Source: Clostridia bacterium (GTDB lineage: Bacteria; Bacillota; Clostridia; Oscillospirales; CAG-272). From it: DNA of 5,586 bases. Both the position numbers and the translations under genes were made by a program. The DNA lies in contig JAKSPW010000101.1 of assembly GCA_024404435.1 (NCBI GenBank), positions 1 through 5,586 of the forward strand, written 5' to 3'. The notes below the pieces were generated by a model that saw only the letters and a program-made list of their open reading frames with translations, was not told where the DNA came from and searched no databases. Position 1 is the first letter of the stretch. Each line of letters opens with the position of its first letter. This document shows positions 1 to 5,032 of this stretch, one piece after another.

Positions 1-308
1 ACACGGACAACTTCTCGTGGAGCCTCAACGTCAAAACCGGTCCGACCGACACGTCGGCTACCGGCACGATCACGTGGGGCGTGCTCAAGGCAAAAGAGGA
101 CGTTGACAGATTCCCCGAAATTTCCATCGAAAGGATCAAGTCCGTTGCCATGAGCTGTCTGCCCGACATCAAGGACGGCGTCGTTTACGGCTCCTCCGGC
201 GGCGCGGGCGGATGGTACGTTTACAGTCATGAATACGGAAACAACTACTGGGGTCAGGGCGGAGTCCTCGCCTTCTACGGACAGCTTGTAAAAGCACTGG
301 GCAAATAA
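1..308 (+). CDS. GH88/GH105-like unsaturated glycuronyl hydrolase, 3' fragment (copy 1 of 3)
   Basis: This is the C-terminal part of a glycoside hydrolase whose 5' end lies outside the window; the first complete codon is at position 3 and about 101 residues are visible. It aligns without gaps over most of its length to the C-termini of the two following genes. Shared features are the TDNFSWSL segment, the GPTDTSATG block (family position of the Asp/Glu-Thr-Ser-Ala/Gly-Thr loop), KDGVVYG(A/S)SG, and the terminal WGQGGVLAF motif, which resembles the conserved Gly/Ala-Phe end of (alpha/alpha)6-barrel GH88/GH105 enzymes. Those families remove unsaturated uronic acids from oligosaccharides made by polysaccharide lyases. 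The putative catalytic Asp region is upstream and not visible. It differs from its paralogues in having NVKTG where they have GKKEG. The GTG at 81 is internal and not a start. The TAA at 306-308 is 12 nt before the next gene and in the same frame. The family call is fairly secure, the substrate is not. Confidence 0.72.
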   Translation, partial: TDNFSWSLNVKTGPTDTSATGTITWGVLKAKEDVDRFPEISIERIKSVAMSCLPDIKDGVVYGSSGGAGGWYVYSHEYGNNYWGQGGVLAFYGQLVKALGK

Positions 309-310
309 TC

Positions 311-314
311 AGGA
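311..314 (+). promoter_or_regulatory. Ribosome binding site for the SLH-hydrolase gene
   Basis: AGGA sits 6 nt before the ATG at 321, in the 12-nt gap after the preceding stop. It supports this ATG as a genuine start. The stop of copy 1 is in the same frame, so the reading frame cannot extend upstream to pick up a signal peptide. Confidence 0.55.
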
Positions 315-320
315 TCAGAC

Positions 321-1688
321 ATGAATAAGATCACTGTCACACGCGGGGCGGCTGTCGCCGCCCTGCACCGTCTTAACGGAGCACACAGGGTAAGCGTGCC
401 GTGCCCATTCCGCGACGTCCCGCGCAGCGCGGATTTTGCCGACGCAGTCGACTGGGCAAGTTTTCATGAGATCGCCGTGGGAACGGGAGACGCGGAATTT
501 TCGCCGGACTCGGCGATCACGAAAAAAGATTTTTCCGAGATGCTTCGCCGCTACGCGGTGAGCACCGGTGTCAAGCCGGAGTCCGCGGCAGAGTGGATCT
601 CCTCAGAGTCTGAGGACGAGCTGAGCGCCGACGAGCTTGACGCGATCCTGAAGGATTATTCGACTCACAAGTTCGAATACGTCTTCGCGGACGCGATGGA
701 AGAGATCGCCGACGCGGCAGAAAAAGAGCTGAACGAATCGATAGAGAAAAAACTGCGTGATCCCGAAAAGCATTTTCTGAACAACTGGCCCGACGAGATG
801 CTTCTCATCGGGCTCACCGAAGCGGGAAGATATGAGACCGTCAGGCGCTTCGTCGACGTCTTCATCGAGACGGATGAAGTTCCCTACGCCGACGACGGCG
901 GCATGCTCGGTTACGCGGTCTGCGAGCTGTACGAAAAGTTCGGAGACGAAAAATACAAAAAACTCTGCGAACGGGTGCTCGCCGAGCTCGACGACTTCCC
1001 GAAGGACAGCCGCGGTCAGATCAAATACGACAGCGACAGATCGCCCGAGGCGCAGGACGTCTACGTTGACGGCACGGGATTCGCGACGATCTTCCTCGGC
1101 AGATACGCCGCCCTCTTCAGCGACGAGCGAGTGCGCGCGCTGGCAAATCTCCAGATCGACAACTATCTGAATTTCGGCATAGAGAAACAGACGGGGCTCA
1201 CCGCTCACGGCTACGTCAATTCCGCCCACCTGCGCGCGGAGATCGGCTGGGGACGCGGCACGGGCTGGCTGATGCTCGCCCTCGGAAGCGTTCTCGGCTA
1301 CTGCCCGACGGACGACGTCGCAAGGAGAAGCCGCGCGTTCGTCAATAAAACGATGGAATACGTGCTCGACACCGACAACTTCTCGTGGAGCCTCGGCAAA
1401 AAAGAGGGCCCGACAGACACGTCTGCGACGGGACCGATCATGTGGGGCATCCTGAAAGCCAAGGAAAAAGAGGACAGACTGCCCGAGATCGGCATCGAGC
1501 GTATCAAGTCTATCGCCGTGTCGTGCCTTTCCGACGTAAAGGACGGCGTCGTTTACGGCGCGTCCGGAGAAAGCGGCGGCTGGGGCGCGTACAGCGATAA
1601 ATTCGGTCACTACAAATGGGGGCAGGGAGGCGTGCTCGCCTTCCTCGGCATGCTCGTGAAGGAGCTTAACAGACAAAAATATGAATAA
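321..1688 (+). CDS. GH88/GH105-like hydrolase with N-terminal SLH segment (copy 2 of 3)
   Basis: A 455-residue protein. Residues 4-20 look like the second half of an SLH repeat (ITVTR...LHRLNG), and residues 29-79 like a full SLH repeat (PFRDVP, DAVDWA, VGTGDAEFSPDSAIT, RRYA). An acidic, probably helical linker spans about 86-117. Residues ~118-455 form the hydrolase domain: W156 region, ADDGG at 190-194, VYVDGTG with D250 as candidate catalytic Asp (equivalent in context to the catalytic Asp of Bacillus YteR-type GH105 enzymes), AHGY at 295-298, WGRGTGW at 310-316, DTSATG at 366-371 and a terminal WGQGGVLAF. The expected reaction is hydrolysis of a terminal unsaturated uronic acid from an oligosaccharide; the exact substrate is unknown. 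No signal peptide is present and none can be added, because a stop lies 12 nt upstream in frame. This is odd for an SLH protein, which would normally be secreted and bound to cell-wall polymer. Its last 8 nt overlap the start of copy 3. Family call moderately confident; SLH call good by motif. Confidence 0.8.
   Translation: MNKITVTRGAAVAALHRLNGAHRVSVPCPFRDVPRSADFADAVDWASFHEIAVGTGDAEFSPDSAITKKDFSEMLRRYAVSTGVKPESAAEWISSESEDELSADELDAILKDYSTHKFEYVFADAMEEIADAAEKELNESIEKKLRDPEKHFLNNWPDEMLLIGLTEAGRYETVRRFVDVFIETDEVPYADDGGMLGYAVCELYEKFGDEKYKKLCERVLAELDDFPKDSRGQIKYDSDRSPEAQDVYVDGTGFATIFLGRYAALFSDERVRALANLQIDNYLNFGIEKQTGLTAHGYVNSAHLRAEIGWGRGTGWLMLALGSVLGYCPTDDVARRSRAFVNKTMEYVLDTDNFSWSLGKKEGPTDTSATGPIMWGILKAKEKEDRLPEIGIERIKSIAVSCLSDVKDGVVYGASGESGGWGAYSDKFGHYKWGQGGVLAFLGMLVKELNRQKYE
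327..570 (+). other. SLH-like coding segment fused to the hydrolase
   Basis: Residues ~3-83 of copy 2 align by eye to the SLH repeats of the protein starting at 5033. Shared positions are TR, a V, L.RL.G, then F.DVP, F.DAV.WA, V.GT, F.P, IT and RYA. The segment starts in the middle of one SLH repeat and contains one full repeat. Copy 3 lacks it: after MNK, copy 3 goes almost directly into the hydrolase domain. It was therefore inserted into copy 2 or lost from copy 3. With no signal peptide its usual surface-anchoring role is doubtful. Confidence 0.7.
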
Positions 1689-2703
1689 AACAGATAAAAC
1701 AACTCTCCTCCTCGCGGACGCGGCGCGCCGCATGGCGGACGTCGCCGAAGCGGAGCTCGGCGAAGTGCTCGAAACGAAGAAGAAGAATCCCGACTACGCT
1801 CTGTGCAACTGGCGGGACGGCGTGCTCCTCATTGGGCTCGTCGAGGCGGACAGGCTCGAGGCAGTCAGAAAGTACGTCGACGCGTTCATAGAGTCCGGCG
1901 AGACGCCGTATGCAACCGAGTGCGGCGTGTTCGGATACGCGGTCTGCGCGGTGTATGAAAAATACCGCGAGGAAAAATACGAAAAGCTCTGCCGCCGCCT
2001 GATGGAGGCGATCGAAAACTACCCGAAAGACGACGAGGGGCAGGTCAAGTACGGCGGGGACAGAAGTCCGGACGCGCGTTTCGTCTACGTTGACGGCACG
2101 GGATCCGTGACGATCGTCCTCGCAAGACACGGAACACTGTGAGCGAATGACAAGGCAAAGGCCTTCGCCAACCTGCAGGTCAGGAACTACCTCAAAAACG
2201 GCATGGCGGAAAACGGGCTCGTGGCTCACGGCTACACGGGAAAGTCGGACCTTCAGGGCGAGATCGGCTGGGGACGCGGCACGGGTTGGATGATGTTCGC
2301 CGTCGGAAGTGTGCTCGGTTACTGTCCGGAGGACGACGTCGCGGAAAAATGCGCGGAATTCGTCGACGGGACGATGTCGTATCTGCTCGACACGGACAAC
2401 TTCTCGTGGAGTCTCGGCAAAAAAGAGGGGCCGACCGACACGTCTGCCACGGGGCCCATCATGTGGGGCATCACGAAAGCGAAGCTGAATCGCGACGGCG
2501 ACAAGCTGCCGAACGTCAGCATAGAGAAGATAATTTCCGTCGCCCTCGCCTGCCTGCGTGACGAGAAGGACGGCGTAGTATACGGCGCGTCGGGCGAATG
2601 CCTCGATTGGAACGTTTACAACGACAGGTTCGGACACTACAAATGGGGACAGGGCGGAGTGCTCGCCTTCATAGCCCTGCTTCGGAATGCGCTGAACAAA
2701 TGA
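1681..2703 (+). pseudogene. GH88/GH105-like hydrolase broken by in-frame TGA (copy 3 of 3)
   Basis: A 340-codon reading frame aligned along its whole length to residues ~120-455 of copy 2, interrupted only by TGA at 2140-2142 (codon 154). The same frame continues on both sides. The stop falls where copy 2 has F266, between the segments ARHGTL and ANDKAKAFANLQ. The upstream part holds the candidate catalytic Asp (VYVDGTG, D138). The downstream part holds AHGY, WGRGTGW, DTSATG and WGQGGVLAF, so neither half is a complete enzyme. The ADDGG of copy 2 is ATECG here (residues 78-82), another sign of relaxed constraint. The ATG overlaps the stop of copy 2 by 8 nt; an AAGGAG at 1659-1664 is rather far (16 nt), so translational coupling is likely. 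TGA is the ordinary stop for this copy's own end and for the genes ending at 3656 and 4905, so a recoded genetic code is unlikely. A sequencing or assembly error is possible. There is no SLH segment and no signal peptide. Confidence 0.75.
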
Positions 2704-2708
2704 CACTT

Positions 2709-2733
2709 CCTTCGGGCAAAAATCCCGAAAAGG
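2709..2733 (+). promoter_or_regulatory. Hairpin in the 41-nt gap, overlapping the esterase ribosome binding site
   Basis: TTCGGG (2711-2716) pairs with CCCGAA (2724-2729) around a 7-nt loop. CC at 2709-2710 can also pair with GG at 2732-2733 across a two-A bulge, which takes in the AGGA ribosome binding site. No T-run follows, so it does not look like a terminator. It could tune translation of the downstream gene or mark a processing site. The function is inference. Confidence 0.45.
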
Positions 2734-2734
2734 A
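2728..2734 (+). promoter_or_regulatory. Ribosome binding site for the SGNH esterase gene
   Basis: AAAAGGA ends 10 nt before the ATG at 2745. It selects this ATG over an in-frame ATG at 2760 and over a longer open frame that runs back into copy 3. Confidence 0.5.
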
Positions 2735-2744
2735 TCGGATAGTT

Positions 2745-3656
2745 ATGAAAAACAGAAAAATGATACCCGTATTTCCGCCGAATTCGAGAGTCTGCTTCCT
2801 CGGCGACAGCCTGACCTCGGGTCTTTGGGTGGAATACATATTCGATTTTTATCTTGAGAAATTTCCTCACGGAAACATCAGGATCTACGACACCGGCATC
2901 GGCGGCGGTACCTGCGACTATGCGCTCGCTCACAACGACGAGGATCTTTTCACGTTCGATCCGACCCACGTCGTAATAAACTTCAGCGAAAACGACGTCG
3001 GTGCTCTCAGCGCCTGCGGTGACTATGAAGAAACGAAACGGCTTTATAAAAACGGCATGAAAGCGCTCACGGATCAGGTGAAGGCTCACGGCTGCACGGT
3101 CTACTACGCCTGCCCGCCTCCGACACCGTCCCGCGAAAAAATGTCCATAAATCCGAGAAAGATCGCGCACGAGGTCACCTGCGAGCTCGCCGAAGAGTAC
3201 GACACGTACGTCTGCGACATGTACGAGCTTGCGGCTCCCTTCGTCGGCAGGTACGACTTCACCGATCCCGACGGATGCCACATGACGGACCTCGGAAAGA
3301 GCATTTTTGCGAAGCTCTTCCTCACGAGTCAGGGCTTTGACGACTTTGATCCCGAAAGCGAGGATTTCGGCACGGTGATGCCTCTGTCCTACGACGCCGA
3401 CCACAGACTCATCTTCGACAACAAGATCAGATGCATCTGGCTCGCCATGAGGACCATCTCCACGACGGGCGACACGACGGAGGCAAAGGTAGAGAGGATC
3501 AGGCAGAGACTTTTCACGAGAGCGGACGGCGCGTGGGACGATTTCTGCTATTACCGCGCGGTCGATTTCATCGAGCTTTATCCGAATATGGACTTCTACC
3601 GCGAAATGCTTGAACGCTCGACGGACGAAATGATCGAAAAAGCAAAGAAAAAGTGA
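2745..3656 (+). CDS. SGNH/GDSL-family hydrolase (probable carbohydrate or acyl esterase)
   Basis: A 303-residue protein with an N-terminal SGNH fold. Block I is FLGDSLTSG with nucleophile S22. Block II is DTGIGGG (49-55), giving the oxyanion Gly. Block III is SEND (81-84), keeping the Asn but with Ser in place of the usual Gly of GxND. Block V is DGCH (176-179), giving the Asp-His of the catalytic dyad/triad, followed by MTDLGKSIFA as in typical family members. Residues ~195-303 are a C-terminal extension that I do not recognise. There is no signal peptide, so a cytoplasmic enzyme is expected. SGNH enzymes commonly remove acetyl groups from sugars; its place 41 nt after hydrolase copies suggests deacetylation of the same oligosaccharides (inference). 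Other SGNH activities, such as lipase, thioesterase or arylesterase, cannot be excluded. No terminator is visible after its TGA; the next promoter begins 9 nt later. Confidence 0.85.
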   Translation: MKNRKMIPVFPPNSRVCFLGDSLTSGLWVEYIFDFYLEKFPHGNIRIYDTGIGGGTCDYALAHNDEDLFTFDPTHVVINFSENDVGALSACGDYEETKRLYKNGMKALTDQVKAHGCTVYYACPPPTPSREKMSINPRKIAHEVTCELAEEYDTYVCDMYELAAPFVGRYDFTDPDGCHMTDLGKSIFAKLFLTSQGFDDFDPESEDFGTVMPLSYDADHRLIFDNKIRCIWLAMRTISTTGDTTEAKVERIRQRLFTRADGAWDDFCYYRAVDFIELYPNMDFYREMLERSTDEMIEKAKKK

Positions 3657-3664
3657 AAATGCGG

Positions 3665-3693
3665 TTGACTTTTCCGCCGTGTGCATATATAAT
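3665..3693 (+). promoter_or_regulatory. Sigma-A/sigma-70-type promoter for the CBM9-like surface protein gene
   Basis: The -35 box TTGACT (3665-3670) and the -10 box TATAAT (3688-3693, perfect consensus) are separated by 17 nt. Transcription should start near 3700, giving an untranslated leader of about 54 nt before the ATG at 3754. Confidence 0.85.
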
Positions 3694-3704
3694 TTATTTG
3701 TACG

Positions 3705-3733
3705 GTTTCATCCCGGTCCAAAAAGATGAAAAC
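3705..3733 (+). promoter_or_regulatory. Leader hairpin at the 5' end of the transcript
   Basis: GTTTCATC (3705-3712) can pair with GATGAAAAC (3725-3733) with one bulged A, enclosing a 12-nt loop. It lies about 5 nt after the expected transcription start and leaves the ribosome binding site free. That fits a 5'-stabilising stem for an abundant mRNA, though this role is inference. Confidence 0.4.
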
Positions 3734-3740
3734 AATCATA

Positions 3741-3745
3741 AGGAG
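3741..3745 (+). promoter_or_regulatory. Strong ribosome binding site
   Basis: AGGAG lies 8 nt before the ATG at 3754. Together with the signal peptide that begins at this ATG, it fixes the start. Confidence 0.8.
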
Positions 3746-3753
3746 ATTCTGAA

Positions 3754-4905
3754 ATGAAAAAGACACTCAGCATCATCATCGCGGCGGCTTTCATCCTTTC
3801 AATGTGCGTGATCGCCGTTTCGGCTCAGTCCTACAACCCGGCAGGCGGATGCGACATTTCCGTCATCATTAAGAAAGCGGATCCCGCAAACGTCGTTAAA
3901 GACGGCGTCATCGGAGACGGCGAATACGAAAAGTTCGACGCCGATCTCAGTGCAGACACGTCCAACCTCGACCTCGTATTCGGTGCCAACACCGCCATGT
4001 ACGACCTCGCAGAGCAGATGCTCGGAACGATGGAGTACTACTACTCCTGGGACGAAGTCCACGGCTTCAACTTCGCAGTAAGATGCAAGCCCTCCGCATA
4101 CGTACAGGCCATCCCTCAGGGTACGGGCAATCCTCCGAAGGACGACTTCCTCGCAAACCTCGGTCTGATGTATGAGATCGACCCGACCGTCACGAGAGGC
4201 GATAAGGGCAACCTGTACTACTGCATCTCCAAGAACGCACAGACGGGCGAATACATCGAAGGACATTACAATCAGCTCGGCAAGACGGGCTCTTACGACC
4301 CGGTAGGCGGCACTGACTATGAGGTCGGCTTCGGCGCTGACGGATACATCACGTATGAAGTTTCCGTTCCGTTCAACACTTTCATGGACGGCAACCCCGC
4401 AGACGGCTCGAAATTCGGTTTCTCCGTCGGCGCATATGCAGGTACCGACACCGACAACAGCTTCCAGGACTTCTATACGGACTGCTACGGCGTCACCTTC
4501 GGTGACTACGCGTTCCTCGTTGACCAGAGATTCGGTCCTCAGAACGCTGCAGCAACGCTCTCCGGTGAAATGATCACGGCAGGCTCCGGCAACACGACGC
4601 CCGACAGCACGACTCCCGGCACGGATCCCATTGACACGACGAATCCCGGCACGGATCCCGCTGACACGACGAACCCCGGTACCGATCCCGTTGACACGAC
4701 GAACCCCGGTACCGATCCCGTGAACCCCGCAGATCCTACGGATCAGACGATCGGCGAGGGCAACCTCGACGAGATAGACAACGGCACGGGCAACGTTCCC
4801 ACGAACAACGGCAAGGCACCGGCAACGGCTGACCCGATCGTGATCGCTGCCATCGCATCCGCTGTTTCCGCATGCGGCTTCGCAATCAGCAGAAAGAAGC
4901 ACTGA
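3754..4905 (+). CDS. Secreted CBM9/DOMON-like protein with repeat linker and C-terminal anchor helix
   Basis: A 383-residue surface protein. Residues 1-24 are a signal peptide (Lys-Lys, hydrophobic core, VSA before Q25). Residues ~30-270 look like a CBM9/DOMON-type beta-sandwich: an early DGVIGDGEYE segment at 50-59 is typical of such modules, followed by alternating aromatic-rich strands and GYITYEVSVPF. Residues ~280-350 are a Thr/Pro/Asp/Gly-rich linker with four tandem units (PGTDPxD). The end has APATAD (355-360), a hydrophobic helix (~361-378) and the basic tail RKKH. This is the layout of a sortase substrate, but APATA replaces LPxTG. No catalytic domain is visible; the likely role is binding a polysaccharide or another surface ligand at the cell wall. 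It has its own promoter and terminator, so it is a single-gene unit, probably highly expressed. The CBM9-like call rests on motif style only; the surface location is firmer. Confidence 0.78.
   Translation: MKKTLSIIIAAAFILSMCVIAVSAQSYNPAGGCDISVIIKKADPANVVKDGVIGDGEYEKFDADLSADTSNLDLVFGANTAMYDLAEQMLGTMEYYYSWDEVHGFNFAVRCKPSAYVQAIPQGTGNPPKDDFLANLGLMYEIDPTVTRGDKGNLYYCISKNAQTGEYIEGHYNQLGKTGSYDPVGGTDYEVGFGADGYITYEVSVPFNTFMDGNPADGSKFGFSVGAYAGTDTDNSFQDFYTDCYGVTFGDYAFLVDQRFGPQNAAATLSGEMITAGSGNTTPDSTTPGTDPIDTTNPGTDPADTTNPGTDPVDTTNPGTDPVNPADPTDQTIGEGNLDEIDNGTGNVPTNNGKAPATADPIVIAAIASAVSACGFAISRKKH
4609..4725 (+). repeat. Tandem 30-nt (10-residue) coding repeat in the linker
   Basis: Four in-frame units: 4609-4635 (27 nt, one codon shorter), 4636-4665, 4666-4695 and 4696-4725. 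They encode TTNPGTDPxD with Ile, Ala or Val at the variable position. The third and fourth units are nearly identical at the DNA level (AACCCCGGTACCGATCCCGT in both), which indicates recent duplication. Such arrays often vary in copy number and set the length of a cell-wall spacer. Confidence 0.9.
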
Positions 4906-4912
4906 AAATCAT

Positions 4913-4951
4913 AAAACAAAAAATCGCCTTCGGGCGATTTTTTTGTTTTTT
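4913..4951 (+). terminator. Rho-independent terminator
   Basis: The stem ATCGCC/GGCGAT (4923-4928 with 4933-4938) closes a TTCG tetraloop. An A-run precedes it (4918-4923) and a T-run follows (4938-4944, then 4946-4951). The A-tract and T-tract can extend the stem. It starts 8 nt after the stop of the surface-protein gene. The A-rich left flank means it could also work on the opposite strand, though no gene is seen converging here. Confidence 0.92.
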
Positions 4952-4954
4952 CTA

Positions 4955-4983
4955 TTGAATTATTCACACTTATAACCTATAAT
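4955..4983 (+). promoter_or_regulatory. Sigma-A/sigma-70-type promoter for the SLH protein gene
   Basis: The -35 box TTGAAT (4955-4960) and the -10 box TATAAT (4978-4983) are 17 nt apart, directly after the terminator. The expected start is near 4990, giving a leader of about 43 nt. Confidence 0.82.
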
Positions 4984-4996
4984 TATGTATGAAAAC

Positions 4997-5011
4997 GCGG
5001 CATCCCGCCGC
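4997..5011 (+). promoter_or_regulatory. Leader hairpin at the 5' end of the SLH transcript
   Basis: GCGGC (4997-5001) and GCCGC (5007-5011) form a 5-bp GC-only stem with loop ATCCC. It lies about 7 nt after the predicted transcription start and upstream of the ribosome binding site AAAGGA (5021-5026). It is in the same relative place as the hairpin at 3705-3733. A role in mRNA stability is inference. Confidence 0.45.
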
Positions 5012-5032
5012 ATTGACACGAAAGGATATAAC

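Noticed and set aside
603..1733. Long antisense open frame (376 codons) opposite copy 2, and similar ones at 1666-2706, 2637-3686 and 3799-4902
   Set aside because: They are mirror frames of GC-rich genes with strong third-position bias. Their translations are low-complexity in Arg/Val/Ala, show no motifs, and the + strand genes are well supported.
2140..2142. Alternative genetic code with TGA as a sense codon
   Set aside because: TGA ends copy 3 itself (2701-2703), the esterase gene (3654-3656) and the surface-protein gene (4903-4905), each at a sensible protein end.
2140..2165. Selenocysteine insertion at the TGA with a following hairpin (AAGGC-AAAG-GCCTT, 2152-2165)
   Set aside because: The paralogue has Phe, not Cys, at this position; the stem is short, the loop lacks an early G as in bacterial SECIS elements, and the family is not known to use selenocysteine.
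2203..2703. Independent gene starting at ATG 2203
   Set aside because: It is in frame with the upstream part of copy 3 and matches only the C-terminal half of the paralogue; no ribosome binding site is seen before it.
2598..2744. Longer N-terminus for the SGNH gene, starting inside copy 3
   Set aside because: The extra residues overlap conserved coding sequence of copy 3 in another frame and look like a shadow; the ATG at 2745 has a ribosome binding site and places block I at the usual N-terminal position.
3796..3807. Lipobox (LSMC) in the signal peptide of the surface protein
   Set aside because: Met precedes Cys instead of Gly/Ala, and the Cys is inside the hydrophobic core; the VSA site before Q25 fits a normal signal peptidase I cleavage.
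4923..4938. Terminator stem as part of a CRISPR or mobile-element repeat
   Set aside because: It occurs once, has a TTCG loop and a T-run, and is fully explained as a transcription terminator.
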